DNA of 64,000 bases. It comes from Deltaproteobacteria bacterium CG11_big_fil_rev_8_21_14_0_20_47_16 (GTDB taxonomy: Bacteria > UBA10199 > GCA-002796325 > 1-14-0-20-47-16). The stretch covers positions 62,001 to 126,000 of the forward strand of contig PCXA01000002.1 in NCBI GenBank assembly GCA_002796325.1, given 5' to 3'. Shown here one piece after another: positions 45,443 through 54,512 of this stretch. Every line of letters begins with the position of its first letter. Within the stretch, counting starts at the first letter, position 1. A program made the position numbers and the translations under genes. The notes under the pieces were generated by a model. It ran no database searches, had not been told where the DNA came from, and saw only the letters and a program-made list of their open reading frames with translations.

Positions 45443-46113
45443 GCTGGCGGCCCCCAAATCAAGTGCCACCACTCTCCTGATTTGAGTTTGATATCCAAGA
45501 CGTATTGAATCCAAACAGGAATGACGTCACGCTGCCAATTTTGGGTCATCGGGATACCACCACGATCACTACCTTGGCAATCAGGACAAACTACGCCGCC
45601 TGATTCCGCCAAAATTCGCCACCCTGAATCCACTTCTTCCTGCTTTTCACAGTGCACACAATGAGAAACCATCGGTTGAAACCCCAACAAGCCCAACCAA
45701 TCCCAACAGAATCGCTGCAAAACGGGCGCAGGGTCACCCTGAGGCAGATCATTTAAAAATTGAGTAAGACGCGCAAATTTTTCAGGACTTGCCTGATGCT
45801 CAGGCCAGGTGCGATCCACCAATTCAAGGGCATAGCTCATCGCTCCCAACAATGAATGCGGAATGTCCATCCCTAAAAAGCTGCGAACAATACGCATGTC
45901 CTGGAGCGTGCTGAGATGAGACGACTTTGCTGGCAAACAAAGGATTTCCACCTCAGACCCTAGTGGAAACCCGCTTGGAAAGCGCTTTTGCGACCGACGT
46001 GCCGAATTGGCAATTGCAGTCAGTCGCCCATGAGGCGTCGCAAAGCGTACCAAAATATCGGTTTCCCTGAGTGTCTTGGATGAAATAATGACCGCTTGCT
46101 GAGTCTGTGTCAT
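45439..46113 (-). CDS. recO: DNA repair protein RecO
   Basis: 224 residues from the ATG at 46113; a longer frame to 46206 is rejected because a coupled small gene ends here. OB-fold N-terminus (AVIISSKTLRETDILVRFATPHGRLTAIANSARRS trimmed family pattern) and a C-terminal zinc site CVHC...CPDC. RecO loads RecA at gaps with RecR. Its start overlaps the stop of the 37-residue membrane peptide and its stop overlaps the tonB-like start, both by 4 bp. Confidence 0.9.
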   Translation of the reverse strand: MTQTQQAVIISSKTLRETDILVRFATPHGRLTAIANSARRSQKRFPSGFPLGSEVEILCLPAKSSHLSTLQDMRIVRSFLGMDIPHSLLGAMSYALELVDRTWPEHQASPEKFARLTQFLNDLPQGDPAPVLQRFCWDWLGLLGFQPMVSHCVHCEKQEEVDSGWRILAESGGVVCPDCQGSDRGGIPMTQNWQRDVIPVWIQYVLDIKLKSGEWWHLIWGPPA

Positions 46114-46223
46114 AGATGTCGTGTGAGTTGAGGAACACAGGCAAATCGAGAAATTAGCCAGTAAAGCACCAACCCCCCGCCCACCAGATATCCTGCTGCT
46201 TTCCAAAGGTCTTTACGCAACAT
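46110..46223 (-). CDS. 37-residue single-pass membrane peptide
   Basis: Short gene read from the ATG at 46223: MLRKDLWKAAGYLVGGG continues into a hydrophobic helix (LVLYWLISRFACV) and ends PQLTRHL. A GAGGAA ribosome site lies 5 nt upstream and the stop overlaps the recO ATG as ATGA, the coupling used throughout this operon. A positively charged N-terminus and one helix suggest an N-in inner-membrane peptide. No family recognised. It accounts for most of the gap between pfkB and recO. Confidence 0.65.
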   Translation of the reverse strand: MLRKDLWKAAGYLVGGGLVLYWLISRFACVPQLTRHL

Positions 46224-46244
46224 GGTTCCTCAATACCACAGCAC

Positions 46245-47177
46245 CTAGAAATTGGGAATTTCGAAGTGAATCAATTGCTGGAATTGGCGATAACGGTTCG
46301 CAATGTCCGCCCAGTTAAGCTGCTGCATCCGTTCACAACCAAACGCTTCAACATTAAAGGAGGCCATTACACTTCCACAGATCATAGCCTGACGCAGACT
46401 CTTACTGTCCAAAGTACCAACACGCGCCAAATAGCCCAAGAAGCCACCTGCAAAGGAGTCCCCTGCCCCTGTCGGATCAATAACGCTTGATAGTGGCAAC
46501 GCTGGCGCAGAGAATGTCTCTTGTACGCTTTCCTGACATGAAAAGAGGAGCGCACCATATTCACCACGTTTAATCACAACAACAGAAGGGCCCATATCCT
46601 GGATAATGGCCGCAGCCTTCACCAGGTTACGCTCCCGCGACAATAGCCGTGCCTCGGTTTCGTTAATTAACAGAATATCCACCGCTTCAATTGTCTTCAG
46701 CAACTCATCACGTTTGCCTTCAATCCAAAAATTCATGGTGTCGCAGGCAATCCATTTTGGCTTATCCATCTGCTGCAACACATTACGCTGAAGAACAGGA
46801 TCAATATTCGCCAGAAACAAATAAGGTAACTTTTGAAAATCTTCAGTTAACTCGGGGCAAAATGTTGCAAACACATTCAGCTGAGTATCTAAGGTTTGGG
46901 CCTCATTAAGATCATTGCCATAGCGCCCCTTCCAATGAAATGTGCGGCCATCTTTATTGATCTGAACTTGAGACACATCGACATCACGCTCTTTCAGAAA
47001 ATCCAGATCATTCATCGCAAAGTCATGTCCCACCACACCCACCATCTTTACCCCTTCAACAAAAAAGCTGGATGCCGCTGCAAAATGGGTCGCCGCACCA
47101 CCCAAGACACGCTCACGCTTTCCAGTAGGCGTTTCCAAATCATCAAATGCAATCGATCCAACAACGACAATACTCAT
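46245..47177 (-). CDS. PfkB-family sugar or nucleoside kinase
   Basis: 310 residues. PfkB fold: GGAATHFAAASSFF near the N-terminus, VVVIKRGEYGALLF, and the catalytic anion-hole signature DPTGAGDSFAGGFLGYL with the base Asp. The substrate could be ribose, adenosine or another pentose/nucleoside. It lies 2 bp after mtnP, an arrangement that suggests handling of nucleoside or pentose products, but methylthioribose-1-phosphate itself needs no kinase. Upstream of the small membrane gene and recO in the same operon. Confidence 0.85.
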   Translation of the reverse strand: MSIVVVGSIAFDDLETPTGKRERVLGGAATHFAAASSFFVEGVKMVGVVGHDFAMNDLDFLKERDVDVSQVQINKDGRTFHWKGRYGNDLNEAQTLDTQLNVFATFCPELTEDFQKLPYLFLANIDPVLQRNVLQQMDKPKWIACDTMNFWIEGKRDELLKTIEAVDILLINETEARLLSRERNLVKAAAIIQDMGPSVVVIKRGEYGALLFSCQESVQETFSAPALPLSSVIDPTGAGDSFAGGFLGYLARVGTLDSKSLRQAMICGSVMASFNVEAFGCERMQQLNWADIANRYRQFQQLIHFEIPNF

Positions 47178-47179
47178 GG

Positions 47180-48040
47180 CTACTCCTTAATGTATTTATT
47201 AATTAACAACCCCAAGCGTTCTTTAGCAGATGCGGGTATAGCAGCAGGACTAGTCATAATGGCAAACTGCAGCGCCTTCTCACACTCACAACTGCGGCTA
47301 CCCACTGTTGGGATTACCGCACGCAACACCTTTTGTGCATTTTCAACATTGGCCTTAACAGTTGCAACAACCTTACTCACATCCACCACTTCATCTTCCT
47401 TCCAACAATCGTAGTCGGTTGACAATGCAATGGTTGCAAAACAGATTTCCGCTTCGCGCGCCAACTTGGCTTCTTGCAAATTGGTCATCCCAATGACCGA
47501 GGCGTTCATGGCACGATAACTGTGTGATTCTGCGCGTGTTGAAAATGCAGGGCCTTCCATGCACACATAGGTTCCCCCAAAGTGACTGGTCACTCCTGCT
47601 GTTCTGCAGGCTTCATGTAATTTTTTGGCTAAGTTCGAACAAATGGGATCCGCAAAAGAAACATGCGCTACCACACCATCGGTAAAAAATGTGGAAGGAC
47701 GATCCTTAGTGCGATCATAAAATTGATCAATTATCACAAAGTGGCCGGGATGAATTTCCTCCCGCAGGCTACCGACAGCAGACACAGAGATGATATGATC
47801 CACTCCCAACTGCTTCATGCCATAGATATTGGCACGGTAATTAATTTCGGTTGGACTGATTTTGTGACCACGACCGTGGCGAGACAGGAATACAACGCGA
47901 CACTCTTCAAGCTCACCAATAATATAGGCATCTGACGGGTCACCAAATGGGGTCTTGAGCCGCTTTTCTTCAATGACTTTGAGGCCCGGCATTTCGTACA
48001 ATCCGCTGCCACCAATGATTCCAATAGCTTGTTTTGTCAT
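47180..48040 (-). CDS. mtnP: 5'-methylthioadenosine phosphorylase
   Basis: 286 residues of the purine nucleoside phosphorylase family: GGSGLYEMPG, phosphate-binding LSRHGRGH, PTEINYRANI, MEGPAFSTRAES and MTNLQEAKLAREAE. The TDYDCW segment places Asp residues where MTA phosphorylases contact adenine. Releases adenine and methylthioribose-1-phosphate from MTA. Some futalosine-pathway bacteria use an MTA/aminofutalosine nucleosidase, but the nearby deaminase makes that less necessary here. First gene of the mtnP-pfkB-smORF-recO-tonB unit. Confidence 0.9.
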   Translation of the reverse strand: MTKQAIGIIGGSGLYEMPGLKVIEEKRLKTPFGDPSDAYIIGELEECRVVFLSRHGRGHKISPTEINYRANIYGMKQLGVDHIISVSAVGSLREEIHPGHFVIIDQFYDRTKDRPSTFFTDGVVAHVSFADPICSNLAKKLHEACRTAGVTSHFGGTYVCMEGPAFSTRAESHSYRAMNASVIGMTNLQEAKLAREAEICFATIALSTDYDCWKEDEVVDVSKVVATVKANVENAQKVLRAVIPTVGSRSCECEKALQFAIMTSPAAIPASAKERLGLLINKYIKE

Positions 48041-48089
48041 AGGAAATGGGCTTAACGCGAAGCTAGAATGACGTCCATGTTTTTTTGGC

Positions 48090-49274
48090 CTATAAGCCGT
48101 GCTGCTTGGCTTCTTCTAACAGGCGGTGCAAACCCAAGACAGAGCGCGCGGGTGATCGATCTCTTAAACTTGTTAATAGTGTACCACCGGCTCTTTTGGA
48201 GAAACCCATCTGCCGTAAAATTCGCTGTGCCTCGGGTTGATTGTGAGGTGATGAAATCAATGCAATCATCGCAGATAGCGATAAGTTATGGCGTCGCGCG
48301 AGAACCTGAACTGCATCAAAATATGCAGCGCCTCCGGGGTGTGATATATAATTTTTCAAAATATCAACATCATCATGAGGTGTACTAGAAATCTCAAGAT
48401 CTGCTGGCCACAGCACTTCCGCATAGGTCACAAGACTCATCATGCGTTCACCCCAGTGCCTTAAATCACGTTCCCAGCCAGCATCAACATGCATATCAAC
48501 AGGCGAACGGAGAATATGGAATAATGCCACAATCCCTTCTTGAATCGCATTATAATAAGCAGCCAAACTGTCAACAATGGCCTCTGCAACACCCTTTGAA
48601 TAAGCAGCTGGCCCTAGTGTTGATCGAATATCACTCTCTCGTTCTATATAAAAGTTGAGCACATCAGTGGATGCAGAGATAATAGTGGCGAAATCACCGA
48701 CAGCTCTTGATTGCGCATGAACTGTCTTTAATGATTCTAACTCATGATTCAAATTACGCAGCAAATGAAAGGCCACAGCTGCGAGGGGATCCCCTGCTAG
48801 GGTATAATAACGTGCAGCCTGTTCAATCGCACGAAGTGCAGCGGCATCGTGAAAACCTGCCATATGGATAGCGCCCATTCTCATAAATGCATCAGCGGCC
48901 GTGACAAAATCAAGGTAACCTGAAGCTGCATCAGCAATTGCACTGAGCGCACGCAGTGCCAAGTTTGGGAAATCGGCTGCTACTAATAGATCCACCGTTT
49001 TTGTAATAGTTGCTGTATTATTGGGCGCTCTTCCTCTCGCTCGAAGTCCTTCCAGCAACTGCACCGCCTCATGAGCACTGCCCTTCATACGACTTGGGTC
49101 GCCCAAAAGTTTGGCAAATTGCAAACGCGCCGCTGCATCGTCTAATGCCTCTTCGTATCTGGTAGGGCCAACAGCGACTTGAGTAGTTGGTGGTTTATGA
49201 GAGGCAAGCGCTCCCAAAAGTGCTCTTACACCTGGCGGTAAAAATAATGTCGAACCAATATTATCACGGGCCAT
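48090..49274 (-). CDS. hypothetical alpha-helical repeat protein
   Basis: 394 residues, no recognised family. Almost entirely helical and Ala/Leu-rich; stretches such as NLALRALSAIADAASGYLDFVTAADAF trimmed to TPR-like spacing suggest a solenoid over residues 80-230. The C-terminal part has ISHPGGAAYFDAVQVLARR and a basic end. No signal peptide or membrane helix. GAGGAG lies 8 nt before the ATG. It stands alone between mtnP and rlmN with gaps of 49 and 65 bp. Confidence 0.65.
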   Translation of the reverse strand: MARDNIGSTLFLPPGVRALLGALASHKPPTTQVAVGPTRYEEALDDAAARLQFAKLLGDPSRMKGSAHEAVQLLEGLRARGRAPNNTATITKTVDLLVAADFPNLALRALSAIADAASGYLDFVTAADAFMRMGAIHMAGFHDAAALRAIEQAARYYTLAGDPLAAVAFHLLRNLNHELESLKTVHAQSRAVGDFATIISASTDVLNFYIERESDIRSTLGPAAYSKGVAEAIVDSLAAYYNAIQEGIVALFHILRSPVDMHVDAGWERDLRHWGERMMSLVTYAEVLWPADLEISSTPHDDVDILKNYISHPGGAAYFDAVQVLARRHNLSLSAMIALISSPHNQPEAQRILRQMGFSKRAGGTLLTSLRDRSPARSVLGLHRLLEEAKQHGL

Positions 49275-49339
49275 AATTACAACTCCTCATGGGTGAGGTA
49301 TGGTATGTATCGACACCATTTTCAAATAGTAACGCACTA

Positions 49340-50461
49340 TTAAAATGACATTTCTGTGACATTTTTACGGGAACTCTCTTGTGCGAGTTGGCCACACGCC
49401 GCTAAAATCTCACGACCACGGCTCACGCGGATGTTAACTTGGATATGCTTGGCATGAACCCATTCTGAAAACTGCGAAATCACTTCGTCACTGGGCCGCT
49501 CCCAACTGTTGCCTGGAAAGGGGTTAAACGGAATCAAGTTAACCTTTGCTGGAATATGAGCGATCAATTTGGCCAAACCATCGGCATCACTCTTGCGATC
49601 ATTCACACCGGCAATCAATAAATACTCAAACGTCACGCGATCCCGTGGATGCTTTTCAACATAGTAGCGACAGGCATCCATAATTTCCTGCATGGGGTAA
49701 CGATTCGCCATTGGAATAAGTGTTTTACGAATCTCATCATTCACAGCGTGTAGTGACAGTGCCAATTTCACATGCATATTGGGTTCATCGGCCAATCGTT
49801 TAATAGCCGGTGCAATGCCAACCGTTGAAAGTGTAATTTTACGCTGCGTGATTTTGAGGCCATGGGGGCTGTACATGGTACGCAAGGCCTGAACCATATT
49901 GCTATAATTGGCAAGAGGCTCGCCCATACCCATCAACACAATGTTAGTGATCGGCCCAATCGTGTTATGAATACGACGGTTCACTTCAACAATTTGCCCC
50001 ACGATTTCCCCATGCGTCAAATTGCGCATCAGCCCCATCGTGGCAGTGCGACAAAATGTACATCCCATCGCACACCCAGCCTGCGTTGAAATGCACAAGG
50101 TACGGCGCTTGGGATTCACGCCCCCACCCGCAACACCTAAACTGCGATCGTTAAGTGATTCAAAATCCGACGGAATTAATACGGATTCAATCTTTTGGCC
50201 GTCAGCAAGCGCCCATGCAAACTTGTGTGTCCCATCTGTAGCCAATTGTTCATCTGCCACTGTCATCCCCGGGATATCATAGGTCTCAGCTAGCAGTTCG
50301 CGAGTCGTCTTTGCCAAATTGGTCATTTCTTCAAAAGTGCTGACGTGCTTTTGGTAGAGCCACTCCTGAATCTGACGCGCAGAAAAGGACTTTAAGCCCA
50401 TTTCGGCGACCGCTGAAGGCCATTTTTCAGGCGTAATGTCATATATAGACGGTTTGGTCAT
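49340..50461 (-). CDS. rlmN: 23S rRNA (adenine2503-C2)/tRNA methyltransferase RlmN
   Basis: 373 residues from the ATG at 50461; a GTG three codons earlier is less likely. Radical SAM methyltransferase with cluster motif CAMGCTFC, the RlmN signature IVLMGMGEPLANY, and the C-terminal RVSRGREILAACGQL bearing one of the two catalytic cysteines. Methylates A2503 of 23S rRNA and A37 of some tRNAs. No Shine-Dalgarno; TTGAAA and TAGTGG 16 bp apart place the start site close to the ATG. Divergent from another radical SAM gene across 61 bp. Confidence 0.94.
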   Translation of the reverse strand: MTKPSIYDITPEKWPSAVAEMGLKSFSARQIQEWLYQKHVSTFEEMTNLAKTTRELLAETYDIPGMTVADEQLATDGTHKFAWALADGQKIESVLIPSDFESLNDRSLGVAGGGVNPKRRTLCISTQAGCAMGCTFCRTATMGLMRNLTHGEIVGQIVEVNRRIHNTIGPITNIVLMGMGEPLANYSNMVQALRTMYSPHGLKITQRKITLSTVGIAPAIKRLADEPNMHVKLALSLHAVNDEIRKTLIPMANRYPMQEIMDACRYYVEKHPRDRVTFEYLLIAGVNDRKSDADGLAKLIAHIPAKVNLIPFNPFPGNSWERPSDEVISQFSEWVHAKHIQVNIRVSRGREILAACGQLAQESSRKNVTEMSF

Positions 50462-50522
50462 AACGGGCACCCACTACCCCAAAACCGTTTACTTTCAAAT
50501 ACTTATTTGGTAACCCTTCAAC

Positions 50523-51548
50523 ATGCGCTCGTACTATCAATTATACCGTTCTGGGGAGCTTTTACGCCGCGTTGAAGCCCTTGAAAACCGTCTCAATGGC
50601 TGCCGCGTCTGTCCCCGGCACTGTAACGTGCGCCGCGACCAAGATGACATGGGATTTTGCCGTACGGGACACCTGCCTGTGGTTTCCGCAGTGACCCCGC
50701 ACTTTGGTGAAGAACCGGCACTCTCTGGCACGCGCGGCGCCGGCAACGTATTCTTTGGAAGCTGCAATTTGCGGTGTAGTTATTGCCAGAACTTTGAAAT
50801 CAGTCAGGATAAATTCGTTCGCAGCAAAGATGAACTGACACACGAGTCACTTGCTGAAAAAATCATGTGGCTACAAAAGCAAGGATGCCACAGCATCAAC
50901 TTTGTCTCTCCCTCTCATTTCGTTCCCCAAATGCTGCGTGCCATTTACATTGCCTGCGGCATGGGACTTGACCTGCCTATTGTGTATAACACCAGTAGCT
51001 ATGATGACGTCGAGAGCCTCCGACTATTGGACGGCATTGTGGATATTTATCTACCGGATTTAAAGTATAGCGATAATCAATCCGGCATAGACTACTCTGC
51101 ATGTGCCTCTTATGCCGATATCAGTCGCGCGGCGGTCAAAGAAATGTTTCGGCAAGTCGGCAATTTACAATTAGATGATGCGGGTATTGCGGCCCGTGGG
51201 ATCATCATTCGCCACCTCGTTCTACCCAACGACTTGGCAGGCAGTGAAGATACTCTAAGATGGATTGCACATGAGCTGGGAACAGATGTTACGATTAGTG
51301 TCATGGCACAATACTACCCCACGAATAAGGCTGAGCAAGATCCACTACTTTCACGCACGGTGCGTGAACGTGAGTATAGTCGTGTTTTAGAATTGGTAGA
51401 AAACCTAGGCTTTACTAACGGATGGTGCCAAGAGTTTGAAGCTGAGCGCACCTATCGCCCCAACTTCAAGCGTACGATGCCGTTCGATCACACAGAGCTT
51501 GGGGTTTCAGATGGTGAATTGCCAAAGAAAATTGTCTGCGTGGGATAA
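50523..51548 (+). CDS. radical SAM protein, pyruvate formate-lyase-activating-like
   Basis: 341 residues. Radical SAM cluster C81-x3-C85-x2-C88 in FFGSCNLRCSYCQNFEIS, and an additional N-terminal Cys group (Cys27, 30, 34, 46) in CRVCPRHCNVRRD...GFC that could hold a second cluster or zinc. This pattern is typical of the widespread, uncharacterised PflA-like family found in many anaerobes. No glycyl-radical partner is nearby. No Shine-Dalgarno; TTTACT and TAACCC 17 bp apart lie just before the ATG. The last 61 bp overlap the convergent mscS-like gene. Confidence 0.85.
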   Translation: MRSYYQLYRSGELLRRVEALENRLNGCRVCPRHCNVRRDQDDMGFCRTGHLPVVSAVTPHFGEEPALSGTRGAGNVFFGSCNLRCSYCQNFEISQDKFVRSKDELTHESLAEKIMWLQKQGCHSINFVSPSHFVPQMLRAIYIACGMGLDLPIVYNTSSYDDVESLRLLDGIVDIYLPDLKYSDNQSGIDYSACASYADISRAAVKEMFRQVGNLQLDDAGIAARGIIIRHLVLPNDLAGSEDTLRWIAHELGTDVTISVMAQYYPTNKAEQDPLLSRTVREREYSRVLELVENLGFTNGWCQEFEAERTYRPNFKRTMPFDHTELGVSDGELPKKIVCVG

Positions 51549-52585
51549 GCCATATTCAACCCAGCCTTATCGAATGATTCTTTAATTTTAAAATTAATAA
51601 CCTGCTGGCAGTCCATGTAGTCGTAATAGTTGTTGGAGAGCACAAAATAAATCGCTTCAAAATTTAAACTCGAAGCACCAAATTCCTTAAAGTGGCAGCG
51701 GTCAAACTGAACCTTCTTATCACTCATAATCGCATCTTTGATTAAGCTGTTAGCTGTCTTCAATCCATCTAGACTTGTTTGATATACCAGACCAATTGAC
51801 AACATCACGCGACGCATTTCCATTTTCTTAAAATTCTGGATACGACTGCTTGTAAGTTCGCGGTTGGAAATCACAAGTTCCTCACCCTGCAAACTTTGAA
51901 GCCGTGTTGTCTTAAGGCCAATATTTTTAACGGTCCCAGTATCTGAACCGACGGTGATCAAATCACCTAATTCAAATGGTCTGTCAAAATAGATCGAAAA
52001 GGAACTAAAGATATCTCCCAGAATATTTTGAGTCGCTAACGCAACCGCCACACCACCAATCCCCAAGCTGGTAACAAGTGATGATACATTAAATCCCAAA
52101 TTTGAAAGAATGAGGAGCAGCCCAATGCTCCACAGTGCAATGCGGGCAATGAACTGGATCCCCACGAATGTTCCACGTGCGGCTTGCTGATTGGTGGCAT
52201 TACCACGCTTTGACAATGTATCCAAAAATGTCGCCAACAATGACTGCACACTGCGAATACATTGTAGCACAATCACAATCATTACAATGGCGCGCATTGC
52301 CTTGGTGATGGATGGACTCAAAACAACAAACTGTGCAGCAACAGCCAAAGAAATGGCAAAATAGAAAAACGCGGTAATAGACCGCATCCCCACAGTTACA
52401 AAACGTACAACTTGATATTGGCTATTTTGGGCCAACTTATTGAGACGTCTGACAATGTAACGTCTGAACAGATAGAACCCAAACCACATTCCCAACAAAA
52501 CACCGAGAGCAACCCCGACATCTTCAATGCTATTTTTCCCGAATACGTACTGAAGTATATTTTCCATAGATTTTCTATACTCCAT
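51488..52585 (-). CDS. small-conductance mechanosensitive channel, MscS family
   Basis: 365 residues. Three to four N-terminal membrane helices, the pore helix SSLVTSLGIGGVAVALATQNILGD trimmed pattern of alternating Gly/Ala, then the cytoplasmic beta domain with YFDRPFELGDLITVG and the alpha/beta cage. Opens under membrane tension to release solutes. Two ATG codons (52585 and 52567) compete; I use the first. Its 3' end overlaps the convergent radical SAM gene by 61 bp. Located just beyond the tRNA-Ala terminator. Confidence 0.9.
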   Translation of the reverse strand: MEYRKSMENILQYVFGKNSIEDVGVALGVLLGMWFGFYLFRRYIVRRLNKLAQNSQYQVVRFVTVGMRSITAFFYFAISLAVAAQFVVLSPSITKAMRAIVMIVIVLQCIRSVQSLLATFLDTLSKRGNATNQQAARGTFVGIQFIARIALWSIGLLLILSNLGFNVSSLVTSLGIGGVAVALATQNILGDIFSSFSIYFDRPFELGDLITVGSDTGTVKNIGLKTTRLQSLQGEELVISNRELTSSRIQNFKKMEMRRVMLSIGLVYQTSLDGLKTANSLIKDAIMSDKKVQFDRCHFKEFGASSLNFEAIYFVLSNNYYDYMDCQQVINFKIKESFDKAGLNMAYPTQTIFFGNSPSETPSSV

Positions 52586-52605
52586 GAGTTCAATAATTCA
52601 ACCCA

Positions 52606-52637
52606 ATAAAAAGGCCACATCGACTGATGTGGCCTTA
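52606..52637 (-). terminator. rho-independent terminator of tRNA-Ala
   Basis: On the minus strand AAGGCCACATC, a 4-nt loop, GATGTGGCCTT, then a T-run (TTTTTATT). A perfect 11-bp stem 17 bp beyond the tRNA. Confidence 0.9.
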
Positions 52638-52653
52638 AATTTGACTATTTTGT

Positions 52654-52725
<72 letters not shown>

Positions 52726-52738
52726 AAAAGTGGTCGGC

Positions 52739-52767
52739 TGATTAGTTGAAAGCCTTTGTGCTGTCAA
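52739..52767 (-). promoter_or_regulatory. tRNA-Ala promoter
   Basis: TTGACA at 52767-52762, a 17-bp spacer and TAATCA at 52744-52739 on the minus strand, 13 bp before the tRNA 5' end. A near-consensus housekeeping promoter. Confidence 0.7.
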
Positions 52768-52774
52768 CCATTGC

Positions 52775-53548
52775 CTACCATTGCACAAATAGACCCACTT
52801 CTGGACCCTGAATTGGGCTTGCACCCTTTACCTTAATGTATCGATAGCCAGCGCGCGCGCCAATCCATCTGAATTTACCTGCAATGCCAGCATCTACTTC
52901 TTGCAGTGGTAATTTGTCTCCCAAGAAGGTGACATAATAGCGTGTATCAAGCTGCACCCACCTACCAATATTGATATAAAATGGCAGCCCAAAATCAAAG
53001 CCCTGATGCACTTGTGTCCCCCAGATACGGCGGTAACCAAGCGCGACATCCAGCTGAAAAAATTCCGTGAGCAACGGAATTCGTAATAATCCATGTGTTG
53101 CAAAATCGTTTAAGCGATCACTGCCCTCATAAAAGCGTGTATAATCAGCATCCGCAGCAATCATCAGGTAGCCTGCTTCGCCCTTAACTCGAAAGGCATG
53201 CACGCCGTCGGGATCATAAAAATACATGCTATCCAGCCGAATATTGGGAAGTGCAAAGCTATAATTTTGGCGCAAATTATGATTCACTTCTTGAATCGTC
53301 GTTCCCTGCAAGTTGCCACGCTCACCTTGATCGGGATTCCCTGAAGATGCGGCATTTTGAGCAAAAAGCGCTCCAAAAAAAACATCAATAATTGTTGATG
53401 CGAGGGTATCATCATTATCGCTCGATGATGAGGATGAAGAATTTGAAGAGCTGTTATTATCCGCTGCATCTTCAAAATCTTTTAACTTGCCCGCATGAGC
53501 AGTCGAAACAAATATACAAAATAATAGAAGGGCCACGAGTCTACGCAC
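52775..53548 (-). CDS. exported, probable outer-membrane beta-barrel protein
   Basis: 257 residues from the GTG at 53548, whose signal peptide VRRLVALLLFCIFVSTAHA fits much better than the longer frame beginning at 53626. AAGGA lies 8 nt upstream and the start overlaps the upstream hutG-like stop by 8 bp. After the signal comes a Ser/Asn/Asp-rich low-complexity region (about residues 30-50), then alternating aromatic and polar strands (GYLMIAADADYTRFYEG, QLDVALGYRRIW, VQLDTRYYVTFLG) ending in the aromatic LFVQW, typical of outer-membrane barrels. Function unknown. Confidence 0.65.
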   Translation of the reverse strand: MRRLVALLLFCIFVSTAHAGKLKDFEDAADNNSSSNSSSSSSSDNDDTLASTIIDVFFGALFAQNAASSGNPDQGERGNLQGTTIQEVNHNLRQNYSFALPNIRLDSMYFYDPDGVHAFRVKGEAGYLMIAADADYTRFYEGSDRLNDFATHGLLRIPLLTEFFQLDVALGYRRIWGTQVHQGFDFGLPFYINIGRWVQLDTRYYVTFLGDKLPLQEVDAGIAGKFRWIGARAGYRYIKVKGASPIQGPEVGLFVQW

Positions 53549-54512
53549 GTATCCGATCCTTAAGTCTCGCTGCAATAAAATGCCAAACAACAACTGCTGC
53601 AAGTCGAGCGGTGATTGCCTGACCATCCACTTTGGGATTGATCTCCATAATTTCTAATTGCCGAATGGCATGATGGGCACCTAAAAGCTCCGCCAAATAA
53701 AGTGATTCCTCTGCGGAAAATCCAACAACAGCTGAAGCCGAAACACCTGGTGCTGCAGACGCTATAATACTATCCATGTCCCAACTCACACCCACAGATT
53801 TGGATTGAACCCAATGATTAACAAGGTCTGTTAAAACCTTTAAACGACCACCCTGTGATAAATCTCGCCATGACCATAAATGCATTCCTTGCTCACGAGC
53901 GAAGTGAACGTGGGCTGCGGTATTACTGTGGCTTTGATAGCCCACCATATAAATATCCTTGCCCAAAACTTGTCCCTCTTCGATAAGGCGACGAAACGTG
54001 GTTCCACTCCCTATTTGACCATCTGGCTCACGACCCCGCACATCCAAATGAGCATCTAGATTTACAATACATGATCGGGCATCAAAGTCGCGCAACCCCA
54101 TAAGACTGCCATATGCCGTATCATGACCACCCCCCAACACAATGACTGTTGCTCCACGTCGATGCAATGCCGCAACAACCTGACGTAATGCCTCGTGGGT
54201 GGCTTCAATTGTACTCTCGGGTAAAACATCCCCTACATCAAGAAGCGAAGCTCCTTGAAGTTCTCCTTCTGCACCAATTGGAAGTCGATAAAAGCACTGA
54301 CGAAAAATGGCAGGACCAAAACGCGCCCCAATGCGACCATGGTTGACTGCAACACCACGATCATCTGGGATACCCACAATTGTAATATCCCCTTCTTTAA
54401 CTTGCTTGATATCTGAAACGACGGTAACCAGCTCCGCTAAGCGAGGGTCATCTCGGCGCTTCCATGGCAAATAATCTGCCAGCCTTACAGGTTGTAACCG
54501 TGGTGGCGCCAT
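53541..54512 (-). CDS. hutG: arginase-family hydrolase, probable formimidoylglutamase
   Basis: 323 residues of the ureohydrolase fold. Binuclear manganese ligands are in GGGHDTAYG, NLDAHLDVR and SWDMDSI. N-terminal YLPWKRRDDPRLAELV and the position immediately after hutI favour HutG (formiminoglutamate to glutamate plus formamide), the end of histidine degradation; agmatinase is the alternative. The start overlaps the hutI stop by 28 bp. HutH and HutU are not in the window. Confidence 0.7.
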   Translation of the reverse strand: MAPPRLQPVRLADYLPWKRRDDPRLAELVTVVSDIKQVKEGDITIVGIPDDRGVAVNHGRIGARFGPAIFRQCFYRLPIGAEGELQGASLLDVGDVLPESTIEATHEALRQVVAALHRRGATVIVLGGGHDTAYGSLMGLRDFDARSCIVNLDAHLDVRGREPDGQIGSGTTFRRLIEEGQVLGKDIYMVGYQSHSNTAAHVHFAREQGMHLWSWRDLSQGGRLKVLTDLVNHWVQSKSVGVSWDMDSIIASAAPGVSASAVVGFSAEESLYLAELLGAHHAIRQLEIMEINPKVDGQAITARLAAVVVWHFIAARLKDRIRA

